From assembly GCA_009733575.1 (NCBI GenBank), contig ML769625.1:1-64000 (forward strand): a stretch of DNA of 64,000 nucleotides, in the 5' to 3' direction. Both the position numbers and the translations under genes were made by a program. Within the stretch, counting starts at the first letter, position 1; each line of letters opens with the position of its first letter. Under the pieces are notes generated by a model that worked only from the letters and a program-made list of their open reading frames with translations, had not been told where the DNA came from and did not search any database. Below, piece by piece: positions 11,926 to 23,507 of the stretch. Source of the stretch: Gymnopus androsaceus JB14 (taxonomy: Eukaryota > Basidiomycota > Agaricomycetes > Agaricales > Omphalotaceae).

Positions 11926-12609
11926 TCATGGCTCAGCCACTGCAGCCATAATGGTAGACTTGCTGCTAGCTGAAGCTACGAGAGCTTGCTCCGGCTAGCG
12001 TAAGTGTAAGATAAGGCAAGACAGGTAAGATACGAGGAGTCTGATCTCTATGACAGGCGTGTGACTGCCGGTCTGTTTGGAGACCAGACCGGCAGTCCAC
12101 ATTGTCATCTTTCTTTGCTTGCTGCCGCCATGGTCTCGCGCGCGCAGCTTGCATTTTATGCATTCTCGTCCTCTTCATGCCGAGAATTTTGGGACCCCAC
12201 CCACCATCCCTTATATTCTTTTTATTATATTATATATATGTAGTATCACCCTTGGGGCTTGGGCAAGGTTTGGGTGGATTAGGGGTTTTCGGCTTTGCTG
12301 ATTCTTCCCTCCCTTGACCCCCCTTGGGTACCGGAGTTGATGCACGGTTCGGTTTGGTTAGCGCCTGTTGCTCAGGTTGCTTTCCACTTACGACGGTCAC
12401 CGCGATGAGTGGTGGCAGCGTTGGCTTCCCCCCAAAACACACTATCACAATATATCTTTATTTCAGCCTTCTCAGGCTTACGACGAGGGAGAGTGATCTT
12501 GCCTTATACTCGCTCTTTTGGAGATCATTGCCAATGACCTGTCAGTCCGGGTGTGATCTCCAACAGACTGGTATTTATGCTGTTGCTTAGGACCCCTAGG
12601 TGGGCACTA
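11926..12609. other. Possible LTR-like block
   Basis: It begins TGTCATGG, as many Gypsy LTRs do, and holds a strong hairpin (12063-12097) and a TATATATATG-rich region near 12230. Its reading frames overlap on both strands with no domain. No matching partner LTR or CA-type end was found. Confidence 0.25.
12063..12097. other. Perfect 13-bp stem hairpin
   Basis: GACTGCCGGTCTG (12063-12075) and its exact inverse (12085-12097) are separated by the 9-nt loop TTTGGAGAC. It is GC-rich in an AT-rich neighbourhood. Role unknown. Confidence 0.7.
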
Positions 12610-12808
12610 TTGCCTGTTGCATTAGGTTCGAACTTGTTTATTTGGGCCCGAAATGAATGAAGCGCTATGCTTGGGCTATGCACAGTTACATTCATTTCAG
12701 CGTGGGCTCGGCCTGGGTCTCCTGTTTCCATAGTTTTCCATTCATTTCTCGGCCCAAACAAACAAGTTCACAAAATTGTTGACCTATAGAACCTAACGCA
12801 ACAGGCAA
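12610..12808. mobile_element. MITE, family 1, copy 2
   Basis: Ends TTGCCTGTTGCATTAGGTTC and its inverse (one mismatch) are flanked by TA at 12608-12609 and 12809-12810. The inner inverted pair CTTGTTTATTTGG / CCAAACAAACAAG is shared with the copy at 854-1070. Non-coding. Confidence 0.88.
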
Positions 12809-12880
12809 TAAGCACTTGATAAAATTTCAGATTTATCAATGCTTTTCTGCTCATCCGTGGGTTTCCTCTGGATAAAACTA

Positions 12881-13646
12881 TTGAGAAACCCCGTTTTGGC
12901 CAGGAACCCTAGGTTTCTCGGGAAACCCTATGCAAATGTCATTTGAAGGTTTCTGTTGATTTGGCCGCTGCCCAGCCAGATGCTCCATTTTCCTGGGTGC
13001 TCCCTGGGCGCTTCCACACTTTTGCTAAGCCGCTCTTTACCTTTCCTCATCATTGGGTCAGCGCTGGCCATAGACTCTATCATTCTTAACACCTCACCAT
13101 TGTAATAAATTCATTTTATTCATTTTACCACCACGTTTTTGGCTCAGAGAGCTCTCACTGTTCACCATCTTATGCCCAGGATGCCAATCCTCAGTGAACT
13201 TCGAAGTAGGAGTCTTAAAGGCAGATATAAAGTAAGAACTATTCAGAGGTCATCTTGACCTGTTTTTTCCACCCTTCATGGCTAATAATTCAGAGACATT
13301 GCATCTCAAACTTGCCGATACGCATCAAGTTCCAACGTAACAACAACACTCTAAAATATTCCGGTGATGAGACCCAAGAGGGACAGACTCATTATTGTGT
13401 ACTAAGTGTAGTCCCTATTTCATCCATTATTTGGGCAGCAATGAGAAGACTATCAGTATTGCTGAAATCTGCCATGCAGCAGCGCATGAAATAGTTGGCT
13501 GTGAGTCACCTACACGGTACGCGATGCGCGTTGGCCCAGACCGGAAAAATGTAGGGGTCGGGATTAGCTAATCCGGCCCATGGCCGTGGCACACACAGGT
13601 TCTCCCATAGTCATTGGGGGTTTCTGCAAAAATCAGGGTTTCTCAA
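12881..13646. mobile_element. TA-flanked inverted-repeat element, family 2 (TTGAGAAACCC ends)
   Basis: The left TTGAGAAACCCC and the right GGGTTTCTCAA are inverted, with TA on both sides (12879-12880, 13647-13648). Further GAAACCC/GGGTTTC words follow inside each end. The interior of about 766 bp has no convincing frame, so it is probably non-autonomous. The flanking word CTTTTCTGCTCATCC (about 12843) recurs at about 13839, just outside. Confidence 0.7.
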
Positions 13647-14194
13647 TAGTTTTTTCTGTTTTGTCTTGGTTTGTGTGCTCAAATTACGCTACAATAACAT
13701 CTGTGAAGTAGCTGACACAATAGATGAATCAGTTTCATCTGCCCTGCACAGACTGGTGTTTTATGCAATCCCAGGTGGGCGCTTAGCACTGAATAGAGTT
13801 TCATTTATCCATCACCTCAACAGGATCGATGATCTTTTCTGCTCATCCATAGCTCTTCCCCTGGGCTTTTATGCTCCAATTATGCTGCAATAACATCTAT
13901 AAAGTAATTATATAACAGATGAGTTACTTAGTTTTACTGTTACATCAGTAAAACGGCAAATTACTTGAGGCTTGAGAGACGCTTTCCCAGGGTCATCTTG
14001 GCCAAGCCCAATCGGCACGCTCAAGCGCCAGCTCTCTCAAGCCCAAAGCACTCCTACAAGCTCATGTCAAGTACCAACATTGTAATTGTATTATAAAGTA
14101 ATAATAAAAATGTTCTTTTTGCTATGAGTAAAGTCAATTGGTACTGTAGAAAACATTGACTCATAAACTTGAATGTAATATGCATACTAATAGA

Positions 14195-15186
14195 CTACTC
14201 GTTGTTGCGCCAACGCCGTTCTATGAGATCGTTTCCGCGCTGTACAATATGTTCAGGATCTCGCAAAAACACACTGATGTACTGTATCACATGGCCAAGG
14301 CTTTGACACGCAGAGAGGATGTCCTGAAGCCATTTGGCATCATTGAGCTCGGACTCGAAATGCTGGTGTTCCCTCGCCACTTTCTTCTCATGTGCCTCCT
14401 GCTCCATTTTCAACCTCTTCTCCCAGCCCTCAATGAGCTCACGTTGCTTTTTAACTCTCTTCCCCTCATCCTGAACCTCCGACTCGCGAGCCTGGATCCG
14501 ATCCTCCTGAACATCTAACCAATGGCAAAATGCCTCAGCCTCCCCTGTTCCAATCTGTTTTCCTCTGCCTTGGTGTGAATTTTGGTCTGCTCGCTTTCTT
14601 GCTGAGTGCACTTCTTTGAAAGAGCGTCCATTTTGCATGAGGTGATGAGCTGCTCTGCTTCCAGCTCCCGGATCCGAGCTTCAAGGGTCTTGATAACCTT
14701 GAGAGAGTCCGAAAGATCTGTGGTACGGTCTGAGATACAACAATTAGCTACAGATAGTGTAAGGAAATGATGCAGACACTCGCACCTGCGTGATTTAAGA
14801 TCAGATTCAAAGCCTCAGTACCGTTAGACCCCAATGCTTGTGATCCGGGATAGAGATTCTCTTTACGGTCACTGAATAATTAATCATGATCATGATATCT
14901 TTGAAAGAAAAAGATAAGGCACATACCGCAAACTTTTTTGGTCTACTTGTTTAGCAGAGGATTCAGGCTCAGACTTGACTCGTTTCTGAGCCCCCGAATG
15001 ATGCAAAGTGCTCTGGGATTTACGCTTGCCAGTGAGATGACATTGGTGTTCTTTGTCTGAATCTGGGACATAGATCGGCATTGATTTAGATTCAATTTTC
15101 CAACCCGAGACCATAGGGTGTTCAAGTTGAAGGATGATTTCAGATGAAAGAAGTTTTTGTGAGAAAGATATACAGCAGTGGGTCAT
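14195..15186 (-). CDS. Transposon-associated basic coiled-coil protein
   Basis: At least three exons on the minus strand: a basic N-terminal part (14890-15186, with GKRKSQST and QKRVKSEPE resembling nuclear-localisation signals), a short middle exon near 14790-14870, and a long heptad-rich C-terminal part (14195 to about 14730) full of Glu/Lys/Arg/Gln (for example KTLEARIRELEAE, KKQRELIEGWEKRLKMEQE). It lies 83 nt past the end of the transposase frame in the same direction. There is no enzyme motif. It probably helps the element as a DNA- or protein-binding partner of the transposase, but that is inference. Exon joins were not fixed to the base. Confidence 0.5.
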
Positions 15187-15268
15187 TTGAAATTCATTCC
15201 AAGCTCAGGCTGCTCCTTCGTCTCAAGATCTCAAGATCGATATCAAGACAATGATAATACTAGTATTA

Positions 15269-18200
15269 CTACATTAATAATATTAAAACTACTAAAAAGC
15301 AATCTTGTGAGCATGATGGTCTGTGTACTTGTTCACATAAAAAGCTCAGAAGAGATCTAATGAATTCGAAAAATTGACCTTGTCCTTCTTCGGAATGAAT
15401 GCATCCCCAAAGACTGGAATCAGATGCGCACAACTGAAAGATGGAGTCAATATGTATTACGCCCATAATACGCTGACCATTATCATGGTCTTTATCAGGC
15501 TCAACCACCCACATCCCAGTTGTCTCGCAAGGGGCATTCCCAATTGACGAAAACCAGTGGACAAAAGCACAGGGTATATCCTCGCCCTTGTACTTGAATG
15601 TGAAGAAAAGATGAACGCGAGCAGCGTGTAAGCCGTTGAATCCCACAATATCGGAATCCTTGGAGAAAAAAACACAGTCTTGTTGAGGTGCACCATTTCT
15701 CCAAGACCGTACAGAGCGTATACGTTCCCAATGCATTCCGTCAACACCAGATTGATCACTAGGGGCAAAGAAAATGGCCCGTGCTGATAAATAGACGCAT
15801 ACGCAATTAGGAGCTGCAGGATAATGAGAAGGATTGACGAGAGAAGGGTCTTCACATTCCAGGTGTTCCATGCCATAGATATACTGTTGAACAAGTCTCG
15901 GGAGCTCTGGTTGGCCGATGTGTATAGCGAGAGCATGAAGGGTTTTTGGGTAACCTGAAACTGAATGATACTGTTCAGCGACAAGCTGTTAGCATGAGTA
16001 TCGGTACTTACCTGGCTTCTTGGCAAGCTTGACCTCACCCAGCACTCGAGGCCCATCCATAGGACCATTCTCATCTTGCTGTTTCGGAGCTGTTTCCTCC
16101 GTGGTCTGGTCAGCTGCACCTTCAAAACCATTGAACCGAAGTCCAGACTGGAAAAGGGGGGCTTCGAGCATTCCCCGAGTTGCAAAATCCACTCGCACAG
16201 CTGCAAGCTTGTCATTCCGCTGGTTGGTCAAAAGCATTTGCCCCAGAGCGTTGAAGCGGCTGGAACGCCGCCATGGCTCCTTCACTGCTTTAATGTGCTT
16301 GGACTCCGTGATGGAGGTACACAGACCATTTGGTGAACCAAATTCCCGGATAGATGGAATGTAGTGATTGAGTGAGTGTTGCCGAGGAAGGGAGAAAAGA
16401 CTTTCCGTGCGTCCAGAGTGCCCAAGCTCAGTTTCAAACACAATCCAGTCATGATGAAAGTTATCAAGTGCCTTTTCCATTTCCACCAGAGCAGACTCAT
16501 CAAGGACATCACGGCGAGCCAAATAACAGAATTCAAGAAAATGTGATAGTGCTCTGACCATTTGATCTGGCACATGCCCACGTATAGCTGGAAGGTAGAC
16601 CTGTTATAGAAGAAAACCCATTACAATTGGCAAAAGCTTTAAACAATACGGACCAACCTTCATAAGAGCCTTTGAGTCATCGCCAGTCCATTGCTTGAAA
16701 TTCCTCCCTTCCTTGAATCGGCGGAGTCCTGGGAATGGCGGAACAGCTGCAATCCTTCGTCAATATCTGCCAGTATTGCCTTTGCACGACTTGCACCATG
16801 AATAAGGGTAATATATTCGTTTACCCATTCGACGAGGTGATCTTTGAACGTTCCCTTGATAACTTGGTGCAAGAGATCAGGCAAAATCAAGTGATGGATA
16901 TTCGCGCGAGGGAAGAACGATGTGAATGGCTACATAGGTTTTTTTTCAGCAAGTAATGATGAGCCTTCGATGGTTTACTCACCTCAACGTCACCAACAAC
17001 ACCATACTCGTTCCAAAGACCTAAGTGATCGAAGACTTTCTTCAACTGCTCGGTGTGTTCTGGGCATCGTAAAACAGTGTTTGGCGTTCCGTCAAGGTTT
17101 TTCCAATATGCAGTGCATCTGTAGCAAGCAATTAGTAGACATCAACTCATCAGAAAATGTAGTCTTACTTTGGACACCAGTTATTCACCACGCAGGCCAA
17201 GAGAACTTGTTCTGGATAATCGGCGATATAAGGACCAAGACTGTAAATGACATGCCGATAGTGTCCATCCGCACATAACTTGATTTGTGGAGTAGTCATT
17301 CCCGCATGTAAAGTCTGAAAAATGTGTGCGATTGATGTATGGAATAATTGTTGACAGAATGTACGAAATTTGTCATTGTCAGCATATTCCTTGTCCGCTA
17401 GATTGTGAGAGTGAGCTAACGGTCAATACGTTGGTACCAGGTGAACATACTATGAGGTATTGCAAGAAAAGCACACAAAGCAACACCATTGCGGTGTGCT
17501 CATTGGACATTATTATGGATTGACCCAATGGATGTATAAAAGGGGTAAAAATCATTCTGGCCTGTCGCAACAGATACTGTGGTCTTATCGCTGCCTGAAA
17601 TGACATGACAGAGCATTGATCCATGTGTGTTCTCATCCTTGGCCACTTCATCCTGTTACGGGAGTCAGACCAACTCATTAAAGCAATACTCAGGCTTACT
17701 GAATCATTCCAAGCAAAGTTACCAGACATAAAGTCACGGTAGACCTGCTGACCCGTCTCAGCGTCGAACATCCATTTGGCAGTGTAGTCGATCTCGTTGT
17801 TGAAATCAGGATTTTTGAGCTGGTTCTCCAAGATTTTTTCGGGGTCACGGTACCAGACTTCGAACTCCTCAGTCATCCAAGGCGGAATGTCACCAGTTTC
17901 TGGTACAGGGCCATTGTACGAGACCGAGAACGACTGCCAAGGAACTTCTCCATGCTGAATATTGTCGATTACTGAGTATACCTCTTTGTGATTGGTGAAT
18001 GGAGGATCTCCCCGTCCAGCATTGTACGTGGCTAGGATGTGCATGAAACGATTGATCTTTCCGGCTGACATCTGACATTCATGGAAGAGAAAATCAGCCA
18101 TCTCAAACTGCGCTCGATGCTCAAACGGAGTGAAATCATCAGAGCTTGGTTGAGCAGGAGGCGAAGGTGGTGTATTGAGAGGAAGGAAGTTTCCCTCAGA

Positions 18201-18597
18201 ATCACAAGGAAGACCTAGAGCAATGCGACGTTAGATACCGCTGTACAATATGGAGCAAAACCTTACCATTAAGTGTTGGGTGGTATTCGTAGATGTACCC
18301 TTTAGATGTGGGCACTGGTACATCAGGGTCAGGATCCATCGGAGGCTCTCCTGGGTTGTCGTTGAAAAATGCCGGAAAATCTTGATGATCGGGGCTCCTA
18401 CTTGGTGAATGCGAAGGCTCTGGACCATGCAGAGGCTCTGTACCACCAGGCTGATAAAACGGATGCATAGTATTCATATGGTTGGTACGTCCTGAAGGCT
18501 TGGAGAAGTGGCAACCACATCCAGAAACAACACAGACCAGTGTCTGGGGCAGGTATTTGGCCTTTCGCGTCGCATTGACAGTTTTGCTACTGGGCAT
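15269..18597 (-). CDS. Plavaka transposase (frameshifted)
   Basis: This is the large transposase expected to cut and paste the element. From the start at 18597: a C2H2-like finger (CVVSGCGCHFSK...HMNTMH), a Pro-rich linker, then the conserved core with FEVWYRDPEKILENQL (about 17.8 kb), DFMSGNFAW, LLHQVIKGTFKDHL (about 16.85 kb), FSLPRQHSL, SITESKHIKAVKEPWRRS (about 16.3 kb), and the C-terminal APSDxSGVxGM...LVHWFS-like region (15.5-15.8 kb, FVHWFS here). All these motifs are typical of Plavaka transposases. There are several short introns. Near 16757-16761 one base seems to be missing, so ADID and the following AAVPPFPGLRRF are in different frames. The last exon ends in a hydrophobic tail, so the true stop may differ. 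Confidence 0.82.
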
Positions 18598-18818
18598 GAG
18601 CTTGGAGTCGGTAACGGTGTGATATTTGACAAGACAAAAGAGAGATACAATGGAAATAATGAGAAAATGAACGATAAGGAGTCTCTGCATCGTAAAATAA
18701 TGAAACGAGACCTAGTGAAACAAAACCCAGCGCCTGTGCATGTTGAACTTTGAACCATTGATCCCACGATAAAAATTTCCTCCATCTTCATCCACCACCA
18801 TCGGCGTTCCTCCGCACT

Positions 18819-21671
18819 ATGTCTGGTCGTCGTGGTGGGTTAAAAGCTCGCAATAAAACCATATCGGCATCAAGCAACCCTGAAAACGTTCAGTTGTCCA
18901 GATCTGTAGAGATTCCGTGAGTATACAGTTCAATGCCATTCCTATTTTCATGCACAAACCTTGTTCATTCTATCTAGGCCAACAACTGCAAAGCTGGGCA
19001 AAGCACCAAAAAAAGCCTCGGCAGTCATCGCGGATGATCCCCAGCTCACCGCTAACAAACCGCAGTGAGTTTACTGTTTTTTTTTATTAAAAAAATAGGC
19101 GAAGTCGTTGACATACCTTTTAGACCACAGCAAAAAAGGGCACCCAAGAAACTAAAGGACAATGAAAAGTGAGCACGATACGCATATCAGTCAACACAGG
19201 AAAATTTTCTTACATGGAAAAAATTTTGTAGAGGGCCTACGCCACGTTCCTTTGCCTCAAGAACAAAAGCTTTAGGTGAGTATCTGTATCGTAACTTGCA
19301 ATTTGTTTACTCATCTCATTTTATATAATGAAACAACATTACTCACCGGCAATGAGCCTGCTCATATCCTGCAAGTGGAAGCTGAGAAGTCGACCAGAAT
19401 CCAAACACGGCAAAGCAATAAAACAGTTCATCCCGGAACTGATCTAGCAAATCCAGAGGAGAAACGCAAAACGCCACCGCCAAAGCTGTCCATCGAAGAA
19501 GAGGCAGACCGTGAAGCTGTCCAATCGGCTCTGGAGATTGAGAAGGCAAAGGCGCAGGCACGTCTTGCAGAGCTCGAAGGGAATCTGACCCGGCTAGAAA
19601 CAGATAAAAAGACCAGTGTAAATCGTCCAGGACATGCCACGCAACCATTTGTCCCACCTACCTTGAAACCACGCCAGTTGCCAGGTATGAGTGTCTTCCG
19701 TTCAAGAATTTCACTAATTGAGACACGTAGAGATTGAAGTGGAGAGCCAATCCAGCGGCTCTGCCTACGAGGAAGATGAAGAAGACCAGTTGAAGTCTGA
19801 TGAAGATGAGGATATGGTGGTAGAAGAAGAAAAGAGAATGCCGGCTGGGCGTCCGAGCAAGCCAAAGAAAACAACTCGTGCTGATATTGAGGCACTAAAA
19901 CGAGCAGATGACAGCGAGACCAATGACAGCGGTGAACCACCATCAAAACGCAAGGCCAAATCCCAAATAGGCAGGCATGTCACATCTCTTTTCTTTCAAC
20001 TCGAGTTCCCTCTCATTTATCATCCTCAGCGCAACTGCAAAAAAAACCAAGCCTCAAGCCATCGGTGGACTTGCTGACAACTGGGATAAATTTTACGCTG
20101 AAAACATTCCCAAGAATTACACCAGTGATGGCGACTATGTTTCCACAGGCTCCTTTGACCCGGCTTTCGGAGCCTGCTACTTTGGAGCCCAGCTCTCGTC
20201 CTTCATCTCGGGCTTCTATGGATGTTGATGACATTGAGGAAGATCAAGAGGACAACGCTGCTGCAGTTGATCTGATAGGAGATAATAACCAAGGGGTGCA
20301 ATTTGGTGGCTTTGAGCCCCAAGATCCAATTGTCCAGCCTGCAGTGCGTTTCCTTCTTTCTTTACCATTATACAATCATATTTATTCTGGTCTAGGCTCG
20401 TAATGCTCCTATCCAATCTGCAGTGTCAACAGTACGTGTTCAATCCCAATAGTTTTATTGACATCTCTCCTGACATGTTCTTTGAGCCCAATGCACTTAC
20501 AAAGGTCAAAGATAATGCACCTATGATCTCGCTTCAGAACCCCAAACCTCCCGTGGCCAACAAGAAGAAGAAAAGTAACAAGTTGAATTGCAACGATCTA
20601 GATCCCCTCATTAAAAAAACCTTCGCAAAATCGTTTGAACATATGTTGATTCATCGTATAGCTTCTTTAGCGCCTTCTTGGTATCCCAGAGGCTTGCCGC
20701 CAAATGTTTGGCTTGTGCCAACCGCATCCATGCTGCAGACCGAGTACGATGCCATTGTCAAACAAGAAACGAATGTAGCTCATGCGGTTTGTGCAGGCGA
20801 TGCTGTTTTCTCATGCGTATGTGGCAATTTTGGTCTCTTTTACTTTGTTCTCATTTTTATCATTTCCAGGCTTGTACAGCACTGTACAATTACCGAGGAT
20901 CCTTGCGCGTGAATTCCGAAAAGTCCATTTTGCTCTTTTTCCTTGACAGCCAGCTTGACGACATTCTGGACCGAGCTCAATGTGTGCAGCAAGCTATCGA
21001 AGTTTTCACCAATGAGAAGAGTGGTGAGCCGGACGTTGACCGAGGTTTTTTGTGGGGAACGTTTGGCTTAGATGAAACAGTACGAACCAATCATCATCAC
21101 CATCGCTTCTTTTCACTCACTATTCTGCTTAACAGGAGAAAGATGGTCTATTCGAAAACTTTTGTATCATGTACACGCTCGGCTCGTACCTCAAAACCGC
21201 CAACAATAATGCCTCAATCGCGCAAGACATGTTAACTCCAGATGGCCGGCCCAAAGGTGCTCTGTTGATGAGTATGTATCGCGGTGCACAGCCGACTCCT
21301 CTTTACATGTTTAAGTGTTCTCAAACTTGTTCTTTATAATGCTATCGAGCATTCAAGTATTACAAGTCCAGCGTGTTCCAGACTTCTCCGAAGGGAATTG
21401 GGGCCTAAGAACGGCAATGGGAGCCTGGGTACAGGAGATCTACCAAGAGATCACGGATCTTGACGATGGCGACTGGACCTCCCTTCTTACTCTCGCCATC
21501 ACCACTTACGATTCCAACTATAAACGCAATCCGAGCCAGGAGCAATCTGCGCGTCTGGCTGCTGCAAGTGAGGCGGCCGCTGTACAAGCCTCCTTGACTC
21601 CCGCGCCAGCTCCTCAGGCTCGAGCTGTCCGTCGCTCTCTGAAGGAGAAGAGAACTACCTTGAATCAATGA
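18819..21671 (+). CDS. Plavaka-associated accessory protein (divergent gene)
   Basis: It starts at 18819, about 220 bp from the transposase start and in the opposite direction, so the two probably share a promoter. Many short exons splice in frame: a Lys/Arg/Ala-rich N-terminus (MSGRRGGLKARNKT), a coiled-coil/acidic middle (EEEADREAVQSALEIEKAKA; runs of Glu/Asp about 19760-19840), RGRPSKPKK-like basic motif, GGLADNWDKFY, a basic KKKKSNK, and a mainly helical C-terminal half (21360-21671, FSEGNWGLRTAMGAWVQEI). One intron near 19977 appears to use a GC donor (AGGCATGT). No enzyme motif. Similar genes accompany Plavaka transposases, so a role in element mobility or expression is likely but unproved. 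Confidence 0.6.
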
Positions 21672-22182
21672 TGTACGTTCATTCTTATTCATATCCTAAT
21701 CTACTGTCGCTGATGTTCAAGTTCCACTCAGATGCACATTACATTGAACACTGCCCATCTACATACTATTACGATACAGTTATGCTGTCTGTATGTACCG
21801 AAAAATCCCTACTCATTTTACTACGCTTCGAAACACGCTTGAATACCACTTTAGAGCCCGCTTTTATGGTAAGATCAGTTGCTTATGGGTAGCTTTGGGT
21901 GCGCTTTAGTGCTTGACAGGTGCTTTCAAGGATATCAGGGGGTGCATTTAAAGCTCTCAAGCTTTCCCAAGCTCCGCCTGGGGGGAGCTTGAGGGGAGCT
22001 TTCAAAGCTCTAAAGCCACTCGACGTTTTACTGATGTATGTAGCACCCACCGTCTGCAAATCCCTATGTACACAACATGAACCAATGGAAAATGGCAACG
22101 AGACAGATGCAGATGAGGATTAAATTGGTATTATCATATAGTAATAAAGTTCGCTGTTTGAGCACTGCGGCAATTCATAATA

Positions 22183-22739
22183 CTATGGTTGTTAGGGATC
22201 TTCCGATTTTTCAAAAATCGAGGATAACTTTATAAAAACTTATCGGATTAAAAATCTGAGTACACAGTTAGAATCAGAGTACTTTCAAACCCATACCCCC
22301 TGACTTTGAGGTGCTTCCATGAGGTAGTTGAAGCGTCGGGCAGTGACCAAGCAAAAACAAGGATCTTCTGCTGGAACCTCTTATCACTTTTGTTTGTTTG
22401 TCGAAGACTTAGAATCGTATTGGACTGCCAAGAAATTTGGGATGAGAAATCCAAAGAACCATATTTAACTGCCTATATACTTGGACCAGCAGTTTCTATA
22501 CATTTTTGTCCTGTTCTTCGCTGTTTGATGCTAAAGTACACTCAAATCATTTGGTGTTTTTGTCTTTTATTCACTAGTCCTTCAGAGAGACCTTACTTTG
22601 AGTAGATAATCAAGTAGAATGACATTAAAATAACATCTACAGAAAAGGCTAGAAGCTCAGAATGACCCAAATGCTCGCAATCAAGCATTTTTTGGAAATC
22701 GGAAGATCCCTGTTGATCAAAGATCCCTAACAACCATAG
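22183..22739. mobile_element. TA-flanked inverted-repeat element, family 3
   Basis: Ends CTATGGTTGTTAGGGATCTT and its exact inverse are flanked by TA (22181-22182, 22740-22741). The right end has an extra 17-bp insertion after the repeat (a second GGATCTT word), and then the match resumes with CCGATTT. A frame at 22306-22605 has no known domain. Length 557 bp. Confidence 0.85.
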
Positions 22740-23313
22740 TATACCCATAAGCTACTATTTTGAGTGGGAGTTCACATAACACGTCACTGAATTCCGATGA
22801 TCGTAACATGGCACCGGGGCCTGTGAACCAATAACTATTCTAGTTTTGGGTGCCCAATCTACCATTTTTGGCGGCCGGCTACACCGGAATGAATAATTTA
22901 GGTGAACGTCATGGTCTAGGGTTCTGGACTGTTGAACTGATGTAGTTTATGCCAACACGGTATCAGCGGAGCCTGGGGGTTTTCCAGAGGAAACTGAGTA
23001 TCTCGGAAGCAAGGTTACCTGTTACAGAGACCTCCTGATAACTTTTTGACAGTTTTCAGAGGTCAGGAAACCAATTGGACTAACTTTGGTGGTAAGTCCA
23101 AGGACGAAATGCATTTTGACTTTTCACATCAGTCAAGGTTGACAGGCCCTAAATAAGAAGGGTGTGCAATAACTCTTCAATTCTCAATGGAATTGGATAA
23201 GAGTGAGTGCATTTGAAAGGGATTTGAAAGCTTGAGGGAGCCTAATACATAGATTAGCAAAAACATATATTTTTTATGCACTAAAATTTGATACTATCAG
23301 GATTCAGCCTTCT
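22740..23313. other. Non-coding spacer between elements
   Basis: No gene recognised. Its last 100 bp may be out-of-frame upstream pol sequence of the Copia fragment that follows. Confidence 0.35.
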
Positions 23314-23507
23314 GAATATGATGTTCCTGTTGATCCCAAAAGATGCAAGGAGTACCAACAAGTGATTGGCTCCTTATTATATCTGTTGCTTGCAACAAGA
23401 GCCAACATAGCCTACCATGTGGCAAAAATGTCACAGCATTCAGTGGATCCTTCTCAGGATCATCTGAACAAGGTATATTATATTATTCACTACCTGATAG
23501 GTTGTAT
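23314..23507 (+). pseudogene. Copia retrotransposon fragment (end of reverse transcriptase/start of RNase H)
   Basis: A 64-codon open stretch reads EYQQVIGSLLYLLLATRANI followed by AYHVAKMSQ and HYLIG. This is the conserved Copia junction (usual form: Y..L.GSLLYL...TRPDIAY.V..LS). The aspartate of the usual RPDIA is Asn here and stops lie on both sides, so it is a dead fragment. Confidence 0.8.

Larger units (their letters stand above)
13942..22037. mobile_element. Plavaka-type DNA transposon, about 8.1 kb
   Basis: The inverted ends ACATCAGTAAAACG (13942-13955) and CGTTTTACTGATGT (22024-22037) bracket three genes: a transposase and a coiled-coil protein on the minus strand and a divergent accessory gene on the plus strand. 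Next to both ends are clustered subterminal words (GCTTGAG, AAGCTC, AGCTCTC), as in CACTA-like elements. Plavaka elements are classed in the CACTA (EnSpm) group and are abundant in mushrooms. The 14-bp ends are my reading; the target duplication is not clear, so the exact limits could shift by a few bases. Confidence 0.7.

Noticed and set aside
14156..14518. Plus-strand frame of 120 codons with hydrophobic runs
   Set aside because: It is the antisense of the Glu/Lys-rich coiled-coil gene; Leu-rich antisense is expected from such sequence.
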